64,000 nucleotides of DNA, taken from contig VGCE01000001.1 of the NCBI GenBank assembly GCA_016870155.1, forward strand, positions 332,001-396,000, written 5' to 3'. This stretch comes from Actinomycetota bacterium (GTDB lineage: Bacteria; Actinomycetota; Thermoleophilia; Miltoncostaeales; Miltoncostaeaceae). Position numbers and translations under genes: made by a program. Below, in pieces: positions 8,025 to 14,907 of this stretch. The notes beneath the pieces were generated by a model. That model did no database searches. It worked only from the letters and a program-made list of their open reading frames with translations, and was not told the origin of the DNA. Numbering within the stretch: the stretch's first letter is position 1; every line of letters starts with the position of its first letter.

Positions 8025-8125
8025 GTCTCCAACCGAATCGGGGAGGGGCGCCGGGGTGGCGCCCCATTTCCAGCGCGAGAGCGTAGCGGAGGCGCGCGAA
8101 ATCGCCCGTGCAGGACATGTGACGG

Positions 8126-8131
8126 TACTCT
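8126..8131 (+). promoter_or_regulatory. -10-like box for the DUF429 gene
   Basis: TACTCT ends 6 nt before the GTG at 8138, consistent with a leaderless transcript; there is no ribosome site. Confidence 0.5.
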
Positions 8132-8137
8132 CGCGAC

Positions 8138-8965
8138 GTGCGGGCCGTGGGCATCCATCTCGTGCAGGACACCCGGCGCGACGACGCCCCGGGGCGCTCC
8201 GCCGTGGCCGGGATCACCCCTGGCAACGCGCTGTCAGGCGTACGGATGTGCCGTTCCGATGGGGCGATCGTGGATGCCGTCGGCGATGAGCCGGCGCTGG
8301 TGCTGATTGACGCGCCGGTGGTGGTTCCCGACGTCGCGGGGCGCCGAGATGTCGAGCACGTCCTCGCCTGGCTCGACATCTCGGCGTTTCCCGTGACCGC
8401 CCCCCGCATGGACAAGGCCTTCGGCGGGGCCCGGGCCGTGGCGCTGGGTGCGGCGCTGGCGAGCGCGGGCCATGTGGTGGCCGAGGCGCTGCCGGATCAG
8501 GTGCTGAGGCAGCTCATCTGGGAGCAGGGCCATCTCCCGGGGTCACCGGCCCTGCCGCTGGCCGAGTACCGCGCGGCGTGGCTGGGGGTGAGGGCACCGG
8601 CGTTCCGGCCGCGGGGTGGCAGGGCGAGAAATGATGGTCTCGCGCCGACGCGAGCGCTGCTCGCCGGGGTGATGGACCTCGGTGCATGGCCGACGGCGGA
8701 GCGCGAGGGCGATCTCGCCGACCTCGACGAGGCTGCGGCCATCGATGCGGTCGCCTGCGCGCTGCTGGCGCGCCGCTGCCTGGATGGCCCCGGCGACCGC
8801 TGGGCACTGGTGGGCAACGCCACGGCAGGGCGCATGGCCCTCGCCGCCTGCCCCGAGATGATCCACCGTGCGCGAATCAACATCGAGCGCCTGCGCGAGG
8901 CGGGGACGATCAACATCGCGCCCGAGGTTGCGGGGGCGCGGGTCGGGCCGCCACAATCATGGTGA
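8138..8965 (+). CDS. DUF429-like protein (predicted RNase H-fold nuclease)
   Basis: A 275-aa protein that resembles DUF429 family members. The N-terminus reads as the first strands of an RNase H-like fold. LVLIDAPVVVPDV carries an acidic residue in the position usual for the family, followed by a conserved region with RxMDKAFGGARAVALG, and a C-terminal DLDEAAAIDAVACALLARR segment supplies further acidic residues. DUF429 proteins are predicted nucleases; no reaction is established. GTG 8138 is supported by the upstream TACTCT box. The dodecin gene follows after 38 nt and may be cotranscribed. Confidence 0.7.
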   Translation: MRAVGIHLVQDTRRDDAPGRSAVAGITPGNALSGVRMCRSDGAIVDAVGDEPALVLIDAPVVVPDVAGRRDVEHVLAWLDISAFPVTAPRMDKAFGGARAVALGAALASAGHVVAEALPDQVLRQLIWEQGHLPGSPALPLAEYRAAWLGVRAPAFRPRGGRARNDGLAPTRALLAGVMDLGAWPTAEREGDLADLDEAAAIDAVACALLARRCLDGPGDRWALVGNATAGRMALAACPEMIHRARINIERLREAGTINIAPEVAGARVGPPQSW

Positions 8966-9003
8966 GCCGCGGAGTGCCGCGGGAACCCGACCGGGAGACA
9001 CCC

Positions 9004-9216
9004 GTGTCCAGAGACAGCGTCTACAAGGTCATAGAGATCGTCGGCACCAGCGCCGAGTCGTGGGAGGCCGCGACCACGCTGGCCGTGGAGACCGCCTCGA
9101 GCACCCTGCGCGACCTGCGCGTGGCAGAGGTGGTGAAGCAGGACGTGACGGTGAAGGACGGCACGGTCGACCGCTACCGCGTGCGCCTTCTCATCAGCTT
9201 CAAGTACGAGCACTAG
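9004..9216 (+). CDS. dodecin
   Basis: A 70-aa dodecin, a small protein that assembles into hollow dodecamers storing or buffering flavins (and coenzyme A in some bacteria). It shows the family sequence SVYKVIEIVGTSAESWE, a central helix and a C-terminal RYRVRLLISFKYEH strand. The conserved flavin-stacking Trp sits in SAESWE. GTG 9004 gives the usual length and has GGGAG about 7 nt upstream; an in-frame ATG at 8959 would add 15 residues not seen in the family. Confidence 0.92.
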   Translation: MSRDSVYKVIEIVGTSAESWEAATTLAVETASSTLRDLRVAEVVKQDVTVKDGTVDRYRVRLLISFKYEH

Positions 9217-9255
9217 TCCGGGGCCCCACCGGGTGCCCGCGTCAGGGCCGACGGA

Positions 9256-10056
9256 TCAGGCCCGACGTGACGATGTGTGCAGCACCTCGGCCACCGCGGC
9301 CGAGAGCGCCGCTGCGAGGTCGTCTGCGCCACGGTAGGGCCGGTCGTCGATGAACCGGGCCTCGACGGGAGCCTCAACCACGTCGGCGGCGAACGGCCAG
9401 GGGTCGAGCACGCACGACAGCGACCTCGGCGCCCCGGGGCGCACGACGATGTCCACGCCGCGCTCGTCACCCGGGCGACGTGGCACGCGGCGCAGGGTCC
9501 ACTCCTCACCACCGGCGAGGCCCCTCCACGTGAGGTAGAGGCTGAGCAGGTCGATGGCCTGCAGGATGCGATAGGCCGACCACGCCCAGCCCGCGAGGGC
9601 AGCACCCTCCCCCAACCCCGATCGGAGCGCGCGGCCGGCCAGGGCGCGGTCGATCACCAGCGCGCGGGCTAGCCCCGGGCGATCGTCAAGCCGCTCCACC
9701 TCGCCGTCCAGGCCCAGGCGCCGCATCACCAGGCCCGCGCCATGCATCCCGACCAGCAGCTCCACGCGATCGCCGCGCTGCGCGCCCGCCGTGGCGCTGG
9801 CCCGGTGTATGGCCACGTGATCACCGACCTCCATGGCGGCGAAGCCCTGCGGCTCGCCACCGGGCAGCACCTGCGGGTGCATATCCCACTCGCGCCATCC
9901 CTCGTCGTGGCACGCCGTGGCCTCCACCACCGGGTCCCAGGGCTCGGGCCGCGCGAAGTCGTCGTTGCCCCATGCGGCCACGAGCAGGCCGCACTGCTGC
10001 TGGTGCGCCACCTGGGTGACGAGGCGCAGCCTGCCGCCGACCCGCGCGACGATCAT
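9256..10056 (-). CDS. DUF3891 family protein
   Basis: A 266-aa protein of the DUF3891 family. It starts MIVARVGGRLRLVTQ and has the characteristic ACHDEGWREWDMHP histidine/aspartate motif near residue 45-58, a possible metal-binding site reminiscent of HD-type enzymes. The function is unknown. ATG 10056 overlaps the TGA of ppgK (ATGA), so the gene is the last cistron of gnd-zwf-ppgK-DUF3891. The linkage hints at carbohydrate metabolism but does not prove it. Confidence 0.8.
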   Translation of the reverse strand: MIVARVGGRLRLVTQVAHQQQCGLLVAAWGNDDFARPEPWDPVVEATACHDEGWREWDMHPQVLPGGEPQGFAAMEVGDHVAIHRASATAGAQRGDRVELLVGMHGAGLVMRRLGLDGEVERLDDRPGLARALVIDRALAGRALRSGLGEGAALAGWAWSAYRILQAIDLLSLYLTWRGLAGGEEWTLRRVPRRPGDERGVDIVVRPGAPRSLSCVLDPWPFAADVVEAPVEARFIDDRPYRGADDLAAALSAAVAEVLHTSSRRA

Positions 10057-10793
10057 CGGGCCGCGTCGGCCGCCAGGCACGCAGCCCCGATGATGCCGGC
10101 CTGGTTGCGCAGCGCCGCCGCGCGCACGGGCGGGCGCACGTGGAGCAGGGGGATGAACTTCTCGGACTTGCGCGACACCCCGCCGCCCAGCAGCACGAGG
10201 TCGGGCCAGAGCAGGGCGTCAATGGCGCCGATGACCTCCGACAGCCGCTCGGCCCAGTGGTCCCACGAGAGGTCCTCGTGCTCGCGCACCGCGGCCGACG
10301 CCAGGTGCTCCGCGTCGTGACCGCGCACCTGCAGGTGCCCCAGCTCGGTGTTGGGCACGAGCACGCCGTCGCTCAGCAGCGCCGAGCCGATGCCGGTGCC
10401 CAGGGTGAGAAGCAGCACCACCCCGGCCTCGCCGCGCGCCGCGCCATGCCGGGCCTCCCCGACCCCCGCCGCGTCGGCGTCGTTCACCACCACCGCGGCC
10501 CGCCCGAGGCCCTTGGTGAACAGGTCACGGGCGGGGGCGCCCACCCATCCGGCGTCCACGTTGGCCGCCGTGGTGGTGACGCCATCGATCACCGGCGCGG
10601 GAAAGCCGATGCCCACGGGCAGGTGAGCCGGGAAGCCCGCGATGAGATCTCGGGCGGCGACCACCACGGCATCGGGGGTCGCGGGCTGCGGGGTGTCCAC
10701 GCGCACGCGATCACCCACGAACTCACCCGCGGCGATATCCACCAGGGCGGCCTTGACGCCGCTGCCGCCGACGTCGATGCCGATCGCCTGCAT
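10053..10793 (-). CDS. ppgK: polyphosphate glucokinase (ROK family)
   Basis: A 246-aa ROK-fold kinase that phosphorylates glucose with polyphosphate (and often ATP). Seen are the N-terminal phosphate loop GIDVGGSGVKAALVD, the PpgK-typical GIGFPAPVIDG and TTAANVDAGWVG (glucose site), VVNDADAAGVGE with the catalytic Asp, and LLLTLGTGIGSALL. The spacing matches mycobacterial polyphosphate glucokinases better than generic ROK sugar kinases. ATG 10793 overlaps the zwf TGA. Its place directly behind zwf indicates that the glucose-6-phosphate it makes is meant for the pentose phosphate route. Cofactor choice (polyphosphate or ATP) is inferred from similarity. Confidence 0.88.
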   Translation of the reverse strand: MQAIGIDVGGSGVKAALVDIAAGEFVGDRVRVDTPQPATPDAVVVAARDLIAGFPAHLPVGIGFPAPVIDGVTTTAANVDAGWVGAPARDLFTKGLGRAAVVVNDADAAGVGEARHGAARGEAGVVLLLTLGTGIGSALLSDGVLVPNTELGHLQVRGHDAEHLASAAVREHEDLSWDHWAERLSEVIGAIDALLWPDLVLLGGGVSRKSEKFIPLLHVRPPVRAAALRNQAGIIGAACLAADAAR

Positions 10794-12196
10794 CAGGCCG
10801 TCGCAGGCACGTGCGGGCTGCTCAGCATGTCGTCGAGGTCCGATGGAAGCAAGCGCGCCGCGCCCGCCGGCCCCATGCTGCCGCGCCAGTAGGGCTCCAC
10901 GGGCGGCGGGTCCTCCAGCAGCGGGCCGATCACCCGCCACTGCTCCTCCACCAGGTCGTCGCGCGCGAACAGGCGCCGCTCGCCGGCGATGGCGTCGCCC
11001 AGCAGGCGCTCGTAGGCCGCGGGGCCCGGCAGGCCGAGGCGCGTGGAGTAGTGCACCGAGAGATCAACGGTCTCCATCACCACGCGGTCGCCCGGCTGCT
11101 TCACCTGCATGCTGAGCTCGATGAGGTCGTCGGGCTTCATCCGGAACCGCATGCGGTTGGGCTCGAAGGTACCGTCGACATCAGGGAACAGCTGCCGCGG
11201 CGGGGCCACGTACTCCACCACCGCCTCGGTGAGGGTGCGGGCCATGCCCTTGCCCGCCCGGATGGTGAATGGCACGCCGGCCCAGCGCCAGGAGTCGATC
11301 TCGAACCTGAGCGCGCAGTAGGTGTCCACGTCGCTGTCCGGGGCCACGCCGTCCTCCCGGTTGTAGCCCTCGTACTGGCCCCGAACGATGTCGGTCGCCT
11401 CGAGCGGCCGGATGGATCGCAGGACCTTCATCTTCTCGTCGTTGATGCTGTCGGCGTCCATCGATACCGGCGGGTCCATGGCGAGGATGCACACCAGCTG
11501 CAGCAGGTGGTTCTGCACCACATCACGCAGGCACCCCACCGTCTCGTAGAACGCCCCGCGCCCGTCCACGCCGAACGACTCGGCCATCTCGATGTGCACG
11601 TGGCTCACGTAGCGCCGGTTCCACAGGGGCTCGAGCATGGTGTTGCCGAAGCGGGCCACCAGCAGGTTCTGCACCTGCTCGTAGCCCAGGAAGTGATCGA
11701 TGCGGAAGATCTGGTCCTCGCGCAGCTCGGTGGAGAGCATGTGGTTGAGCGCGATCGCCGACTCCAGGTCGCGCCCGAGCGGCTTCTCCACCACGACGCG
11801 GCAGTTGGCGGTGAGGTCGTGGTGCGCGAGCGAGTCGACGACGTCGCCGAACAGCCCCGGGGGGATCGCCAGGTAGAACACCGGCAGCGACACATCGCTG
11901 AGCACCGCGGCGAGGTCGTCGAACGTGGTGGGGTCGGCGTACTCGCCGTGCACGTAGCGCATTGATGTGATGAGCGCGCGGCCGGCATCGTCATCGGGGT
12001 CGAGCCCCGCGTCCCTGAGCGAATCGCGGATGCGCTCGCATAGGCGATCGAGCGTCCAGCCCTCGCGGGCGATCCCCACGACGGGGATTCCCAGCTGCCC
12101 CCGGGCCTCGAGCTCGTGCAGCGCCGGGAAGAGCTTCTTGTAGGCAAGGTCGCCCGTTGCCCCGAACAGCACCACGCAGTCCGCGCGCTCGCTCAT
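10793..12196 (-). CDS. zwf: glucose-6-phosphate 1-dehydrogenase with altered active-site lysine
   Basis: A 467-aa enzyme that oxidises glucose-6-phosphate to 6-phosphogluconolactone. The Rossmann nucleotide site is LFGATGDLAYKKLFPAL (10-26); EKPLG (137-141) and FRIDHFLGYEQVQN (164-177) form the substrate site; the catalytic-base His is in VVQNHLLQ (His230). The lysine of the RIDHYLGKE signature, important for substrate binding and turnover in characterised enzymes, is Tyr172 here (codon TAC), while His168 and the rest of the site are kept. ATG 12196 overlaps the gnd TGA. The protein is slightly shorter than typical (about 480-510 aa). Identity is sure; normal activity is less so. Confidence 0.92.
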   Translation of the reverse strand: MSERADCVVLFGATGDLAYKKLFPALHELEARGQLGIPVVGIAREGWTLDRLCERIRDSLRDAGLDPDDDAGRALITSMRYVHGEYADPTTFDDLAAVLSDVSLPVFYLAIPPGLFGDVVDSLAHHDLTANCRVVVEKPLGRDLESAIALNHMLSTELREDQIFRIDHFLGYEQVQNLLVARFGNTMLEPLWNRRYVSHVHIEMAESFGVDGRGAFYETVGCLRDVVQNHLLQLVCILAMDPPVSMDADSINDEKMKVLRSIRPLEATDIVRGQYEGYNREDGVAPDSDVDTYCALRFEIDSWRWAGVPFTIRAGKGMARTLTEAVVEYVAPPRQLFPDVDGTFEPNRMRFRMKPDDLIELSMQVKQPGDRVVMETVDLSVHYSTRLGLPGPAAYERLLGDAIAGERRLFARDDLVEEQWRVIGPLLEDPPPVEPYWRGSMGPAGAARLLPSDLDDMLSSPHVPATA

Positions 12197-13206
12197 GACG
12201 ATGCCTCCGCATGTCCACCGAAGCCCCGGCGCATGGCCGAGAGCACCTTGTTGGCGTACTCATCATCGCCGCGACTGGCGAAGCGGCTGAACAGCGCCGC
12301 CGAGAGCACCGGCACGGGCACGCCCTCGTCAACGGCCGCCTGCACCGTCCACCGCCCCTCGCCCGAGTCGGACACCCGGCCCGAGAAGCCGTCGAGGCGC
12401 GGATCGCGCGCAAGCTCGTCGGCCATGAGGTCGAGCAGCCAGGACTCCACCACGCTCCCCCGCCTCCAGAGCTCGGCCACGGCCGGGATATCGATGTCAT
12501 ACCGGTAGAGCGCCGGATGGGCCAGCGGCGCTGTCTCGGCGTCCGCCGCGCGCTCGTCCGAGCCCGCGTTGGCGTGGTGCAGCAGGTTGAACCCCTCGGC
12601 GTAGGCCGCCATCAGCCCGTACTCGATGCCGTTGTGCACCATCTTCACGAAGTGGCCCGCGCCGGCGGGGCCGCAGTGCAGCCAGCCGCGCTCATACGGG
12701 GGCGGGTCGCCGTGGCGGGCCGGGGTGCGCGGGGCGGCACCCAGCCCGGGAGCGAGGGCCTCGAGCACCGGCTCGAGCACGCCCACCGCGGCGGGGGCGC
12801 CCCCCAGCATCAGGCAGTAGCCCCGCTCGAGGCCCCACACGCCGCCGCTCACGCCGGCGTCCACGTAGTGGATTCCCTGGGCGGCAAGGGCATCGGCCCG
12901 GCGGATGTCCTCGTGGTAGCGCCCGTTGCCGCCGTCCACCACGATGTCGCCCGGCTCGAGGTGCACGGCCACCTCATCGATGGCCGCGGTGGTGACCGCG
13001 GCGGGCAGCATGAACCACACCACGCGCGAAGCGTCGAGGGCCGCCACCAGCCCGGCTGGTCCGTCGGCGCCCTCGGCGCCACGGGCCACCATGGCAGCCA
13101 CCGCCGCGCTATCGCGGTCGTACCCCACCACCTCGTGCCCGGCGCGCACGAGGCGCTCCGACATGTTGGCCCCCATCCTGCCGAGCCCGATCATCCCGAT
13201 CCGCAT
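12193..13206 (-). CDS. gnd: 6-phosphogluconate dehydrogenase, decarboxylating (short GndA type)
   Basis: A 337-aa enzyme producing ribulose-5-phosphate, CO2 and NAD(P)H. The N-terminal Rossmann motif is RIGMIGLGRMGANM (3-16); the substrate site includes VDAGVSGGVWGLERGY and the catalytic GHFVKMVHNGIEYG lysine/asparagine motif. A tail with DSGEGRWTVQAAVDEGVP marks the short, tetrameric subfamily. Loop 165-180 (GAAPRTPARHGDPPPYERG) is somewhat longer than usual. ATG 13206 is preceded at 6-7 nt by GGAGGG, a good ribosome site. It is the first gene of the gnd-zwf-ppgK-DUF3891 operon. Confidence 0.94.
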   Translation of the reverse strand: MRIGMIGLGRMGANMSERLVRAGHEVVGYDRDSAAVAAMVARGAEGADGPAGLVAALDASRVVWFMLPAAVTTAAIDEVAVHLEPGDIVVDGGNGRYHEDIRRADALAAQGIHYVDAGVSGGVWGLERGYCLMLGGAPAAVGVLEPVLEALAPGLGAAPRTPARHGDPPPYERGWLHCGPAGAGHFVKMVHNGIEYGLMAAYAEGFNLLHHANAGSDERAADAETAPLAHPALYRYDIDIPAVAELWRRGSVVESWLLDLMADELARDPRLDGFSGRVSDSGEGRWTVQAAVDEGVPVPVLSAALFSRFASRGDDEYANKVLSAMRRGFGGHAEASS

Positions 13207-13252
13207 GCACGCCCTCCGGTGCCGCGGCGCGCCGGTGGCGCCGCTCGGCCCA

Positions 13253-13262
13253 AGGCTACCCT
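13253..13262. promoter_or_regulatory. overlapping divergent -10 boxes for gnd and pgl
   Basis: Plus strand TACCCT (13257-13262) lies 7 nt before the pgl ATG. Minus strand TAGCCT (13258-13253) faces gnd, whose mRNA would have a leader of about 40 nt with a GGAGGG site. The two hexamers overlap by 2 nt, so the polymerases probably compete, linking expression of pgl with the gnd operon. Confidence 0.5.
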
Positions 13263-13269
13263 CCCGCAC

Positions 13270-13950
13270 ATGCGCGAACGCGTGGTACTACCGGATGACC
13301 TGACGGCGGCCGACTGGGCCGCAGGGCGAATCGCCGACCTGCTTGCGGTGGCGGTGCGCGGACGCGGACGGGCCTCGTTGGCCCTCTCGGGTGGCCGGTC
13401 GCCGTGGGCCATGATGGCCGCTCTCTTCGCCCGCGACCTGCCGTGGACCGATGTGGACGTGCTGCAGGTGGACGAGCGCGTGGCGCCCGACGGGGATGAG
13501 CAGCGCAACTGGACCCGTATCGCCCCGCTGCTCGCGGGCTCGCCTGCCGCCGCGGCGCGTGCCCACCCCATGCGCGTCGCCGATGGGGCCGAGGCGGCCG
13601 TGAATGACTACCTCGGGGTGCTCGCGGCGCTTGGTGGCCCGATCGACGTGGTGCAGCTGGGCCTGGGAGACGACGGCCATACGGCCAGCCTGGCCCCCGG
13701 TGACCCGGTGCTCGAGGTGACCGAAGCGCCGGTGGCCGCCATGGCGCGTCCCTTCAACGGCACCGAGCGGGTGACCCTCACCTACCCCGCGCTCGATGCC
13801 GCGCGGGAGGTGCTGTGGCTCGTCACCGGTGACGCCAAGCGCACGATGGCCGCGCGGCTGGAGGCCGGCGACGCGTCGATCCCCGCCGGCCGCGTCACGA
13901 CGCCGTCACAGGTGCTGGTCCTCGACCGCGCCGCTGCCGGCGACGGATGA
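13270..13950 (+). CDS. pgl: 6-phosphogluconolactonase
   Basis: A 226-aa enzyme that hydrolyses 6-phosphogluconolactone, the Zwf product. Family features are SLALSGGRSPWAMM (phosphate-binding region near residue 40), VDVLQVDERVAPDGDEQRNW (active-site D-E-R and N), and VVQLGLGDDGHTASLAPG (GDDGHTASL motif with the catalytic His). Start ATG 13270 lies 7 nt after a TACCCT box and has no ribosome site. It is divergent from gnd, completing the oxidative pentose phosphate set within 4 kb. Confidence 0.95.
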   Translation: MRERVVLPDDLTAADWAAGRIADLLAVAVRGRGRASLALSGGRSPWAMMAALFARDLPWTDVDVLQVDERVAPDGDEQRNWTRIAPLLAGSPAAAARAHPMRVADGAEAAVNDYLGVLAALGGPIDVVQLGLGDDGHTASLAPGDPVLEVTEAPVAAMARPFNGTERVTLTYPALDAAREVLWLVTGDAKRTMAARLEAGDASIPAGRVTTPSQVLVLDRAAAGDG

Positions 13951-14010
13951 GGGGCCGCACTGGGCGCATGCGGCGGCACGGCATCCTGCGTCCCCAGCGC
14001 GATGCTGTCC

Positions 14011-14232
14011 TCACCGTGGGGGCCACGGGGTGACCGTGGATGCCGGCACGCGCTGGCGATGCTCGCCATCCGGCCCGGCGATCACGGCGTGCGCGCCGTC
14101 GAGGCCCACGAGCACCCCGAAGCGCCAGCCGCGGCGATGCGGGTAGCGCACCTGGTCGCCGGGGACGAGATCCGGGTAGGCGAGGCTCATCTGTGCGTGG
14201 GCGGGGTCGGGTGCGGGTGCCATGTCCGTCAT
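14011..14232 (-). CDS. hypothetical small protein, possible SH3-like barrel
   Basis: A 73-aa reading frame from ATG 14232. The second half (LVPGDQVRYPHRRGWRFG, then VLVGLDGAHAVIAGPDGE) alternates beta-strand-like stretches with turns, as in SH3/KOW-type barrels; no family is recognised. A CCGTGG-GGG-CCACGG hairpin (14014-14028) overlaps its stop and could terminate transcription. Overlapping frames on both strands exist here, so its reality rests on composition and this pattern alone. It may be cotranscribed with cbiX, whose stop lies 108 nt upstream. Confidence 0.4.
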   Translation of the reverse strand: MTDMAPAPDPAHAQMSLAYPDLVPGDQVRYPHRRGWRFGVLVGLDGAHAVIAGPDGEHRQRVPASTVTPWPPR

Positions 14233-14340
14233 CACGTTTCGGCGCCGCCGTGACATCCCCTGCGCCCCCGTGCGCGCCGGCCCGGTAGTGGCGCCGCGCG
14301 CCTCGGCCGGGGCGCGTGCCCCGGCCCCCACGGGCCTGCC

Positions 14341-14826
14341 TCAGCCCGCCGCGGCCTCCACGGGCGCGCCGGTGCGCAGGTGGCACGCGCCGGTGCCGGC
14401 ACAGGCCTCGCACTCGGGCACCTCTCCGCGCACGTGCGCGAGGCAGTACTCCACGCGGGCGCGTACCACGTCGGCCATCAGCGGATGCACGCCGAACGGC
14501 GCGGCCACCAGGTACTCCACGCCCGGGTGATGCGAGGCGGCCTCGGCCGCCAGCTCGGGAATGTCCTGCTTCCAGTGCTTGCCCGGAAGCAGGAAGTACG
14601 GCTGGATCACCACCATCGTGGCCCCACGCGCGACGCAGCGGTCGAAGGCGGTCGCAATGGAGGGCTCGGCGAGCTCCATGTGGGCGGGCTCGACGATGTC
14701 ATATTCCAGGCGCTCGCTGATGGATCTGCGGGTGAGCTCCTCGAGCATCTCGTTGCTCTCCGCGCGGCGGCTGCCGTGGTCAACCACGATCACGCCGATG
14801 CGGTGGGTGTTCAGTGAGTCGGACAT
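14341..14826 (-). CDS. CbiX-type sirohydrochlorin chelatase with cysteine tail
   Basis: A 161-aa single-domain class II chelatase that inserts cobalt or iron into sirohydrochlorin (cobalamin or siroheme synthesis). The metal-binding VVDHGSRRAESNE (His17) and IQPYFLLPGKHWKQDIP (second His) motifs are present, as are the FGVHPLMADVVRAR helix and a C-terminal tail CEACAGTGACHLR. A cysteine-containing tail that binds an Fe-S cluster is known in some CbiX proteins; here four potential Cys ligands lie within about 25 residues. No other tetrapyrrole genes are in the window. ATG 14826 is 7 nt from a TATCAT box. Confidence 0.85.
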   Translation of the reverse strand: MSDSLNTHRIGVIVVDHGSRRAESNEMLEELTRRSISERLEYDIVEPAHMELAEPSIATAFDRCVARGATMVVIQPYFLLPGKHWKQDIPELAAEAASHHPGVEYLVAAPFGVHPLMADVVRARVEYCLAHVRGEVPECEACAGTGACHLRTGAPVEAAAG

Positions 14827-14833
14827 GCCCGCG

Positions 14834-14839
14834 ATGATA
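14834..14839 (-). promoter_or_regulatory. -10-like box for the CbiX gene
   Basis: TATCAT on the minus strand ends 7 nt before the ATG at 14826; no ribosome site is visible, so a leaderless transcript is likely. Confidence 0.5.
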
Positions 14840-14907
14840 GGACCATCCCGCCAAACCGGGGCGGAGAACCAACATCACATCCCCGAGCCCGCGCTACCCC
14901 GCGTCGC

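Noticed and set aside
8959-9003. N-terminal extension of dodecin from ATG 8959
   Set aside because: The extra 15 residues are not found in dodecins and GTG 9004 has its own ribosome site.
13895-14413. 172-codon minus-strand frame spanning the pgl end to the cbiX end
   Set aside because: It overlaps both neighbouring genes and lacks any domain; the shorter frame at 14011-14232 is the only candidate kept.
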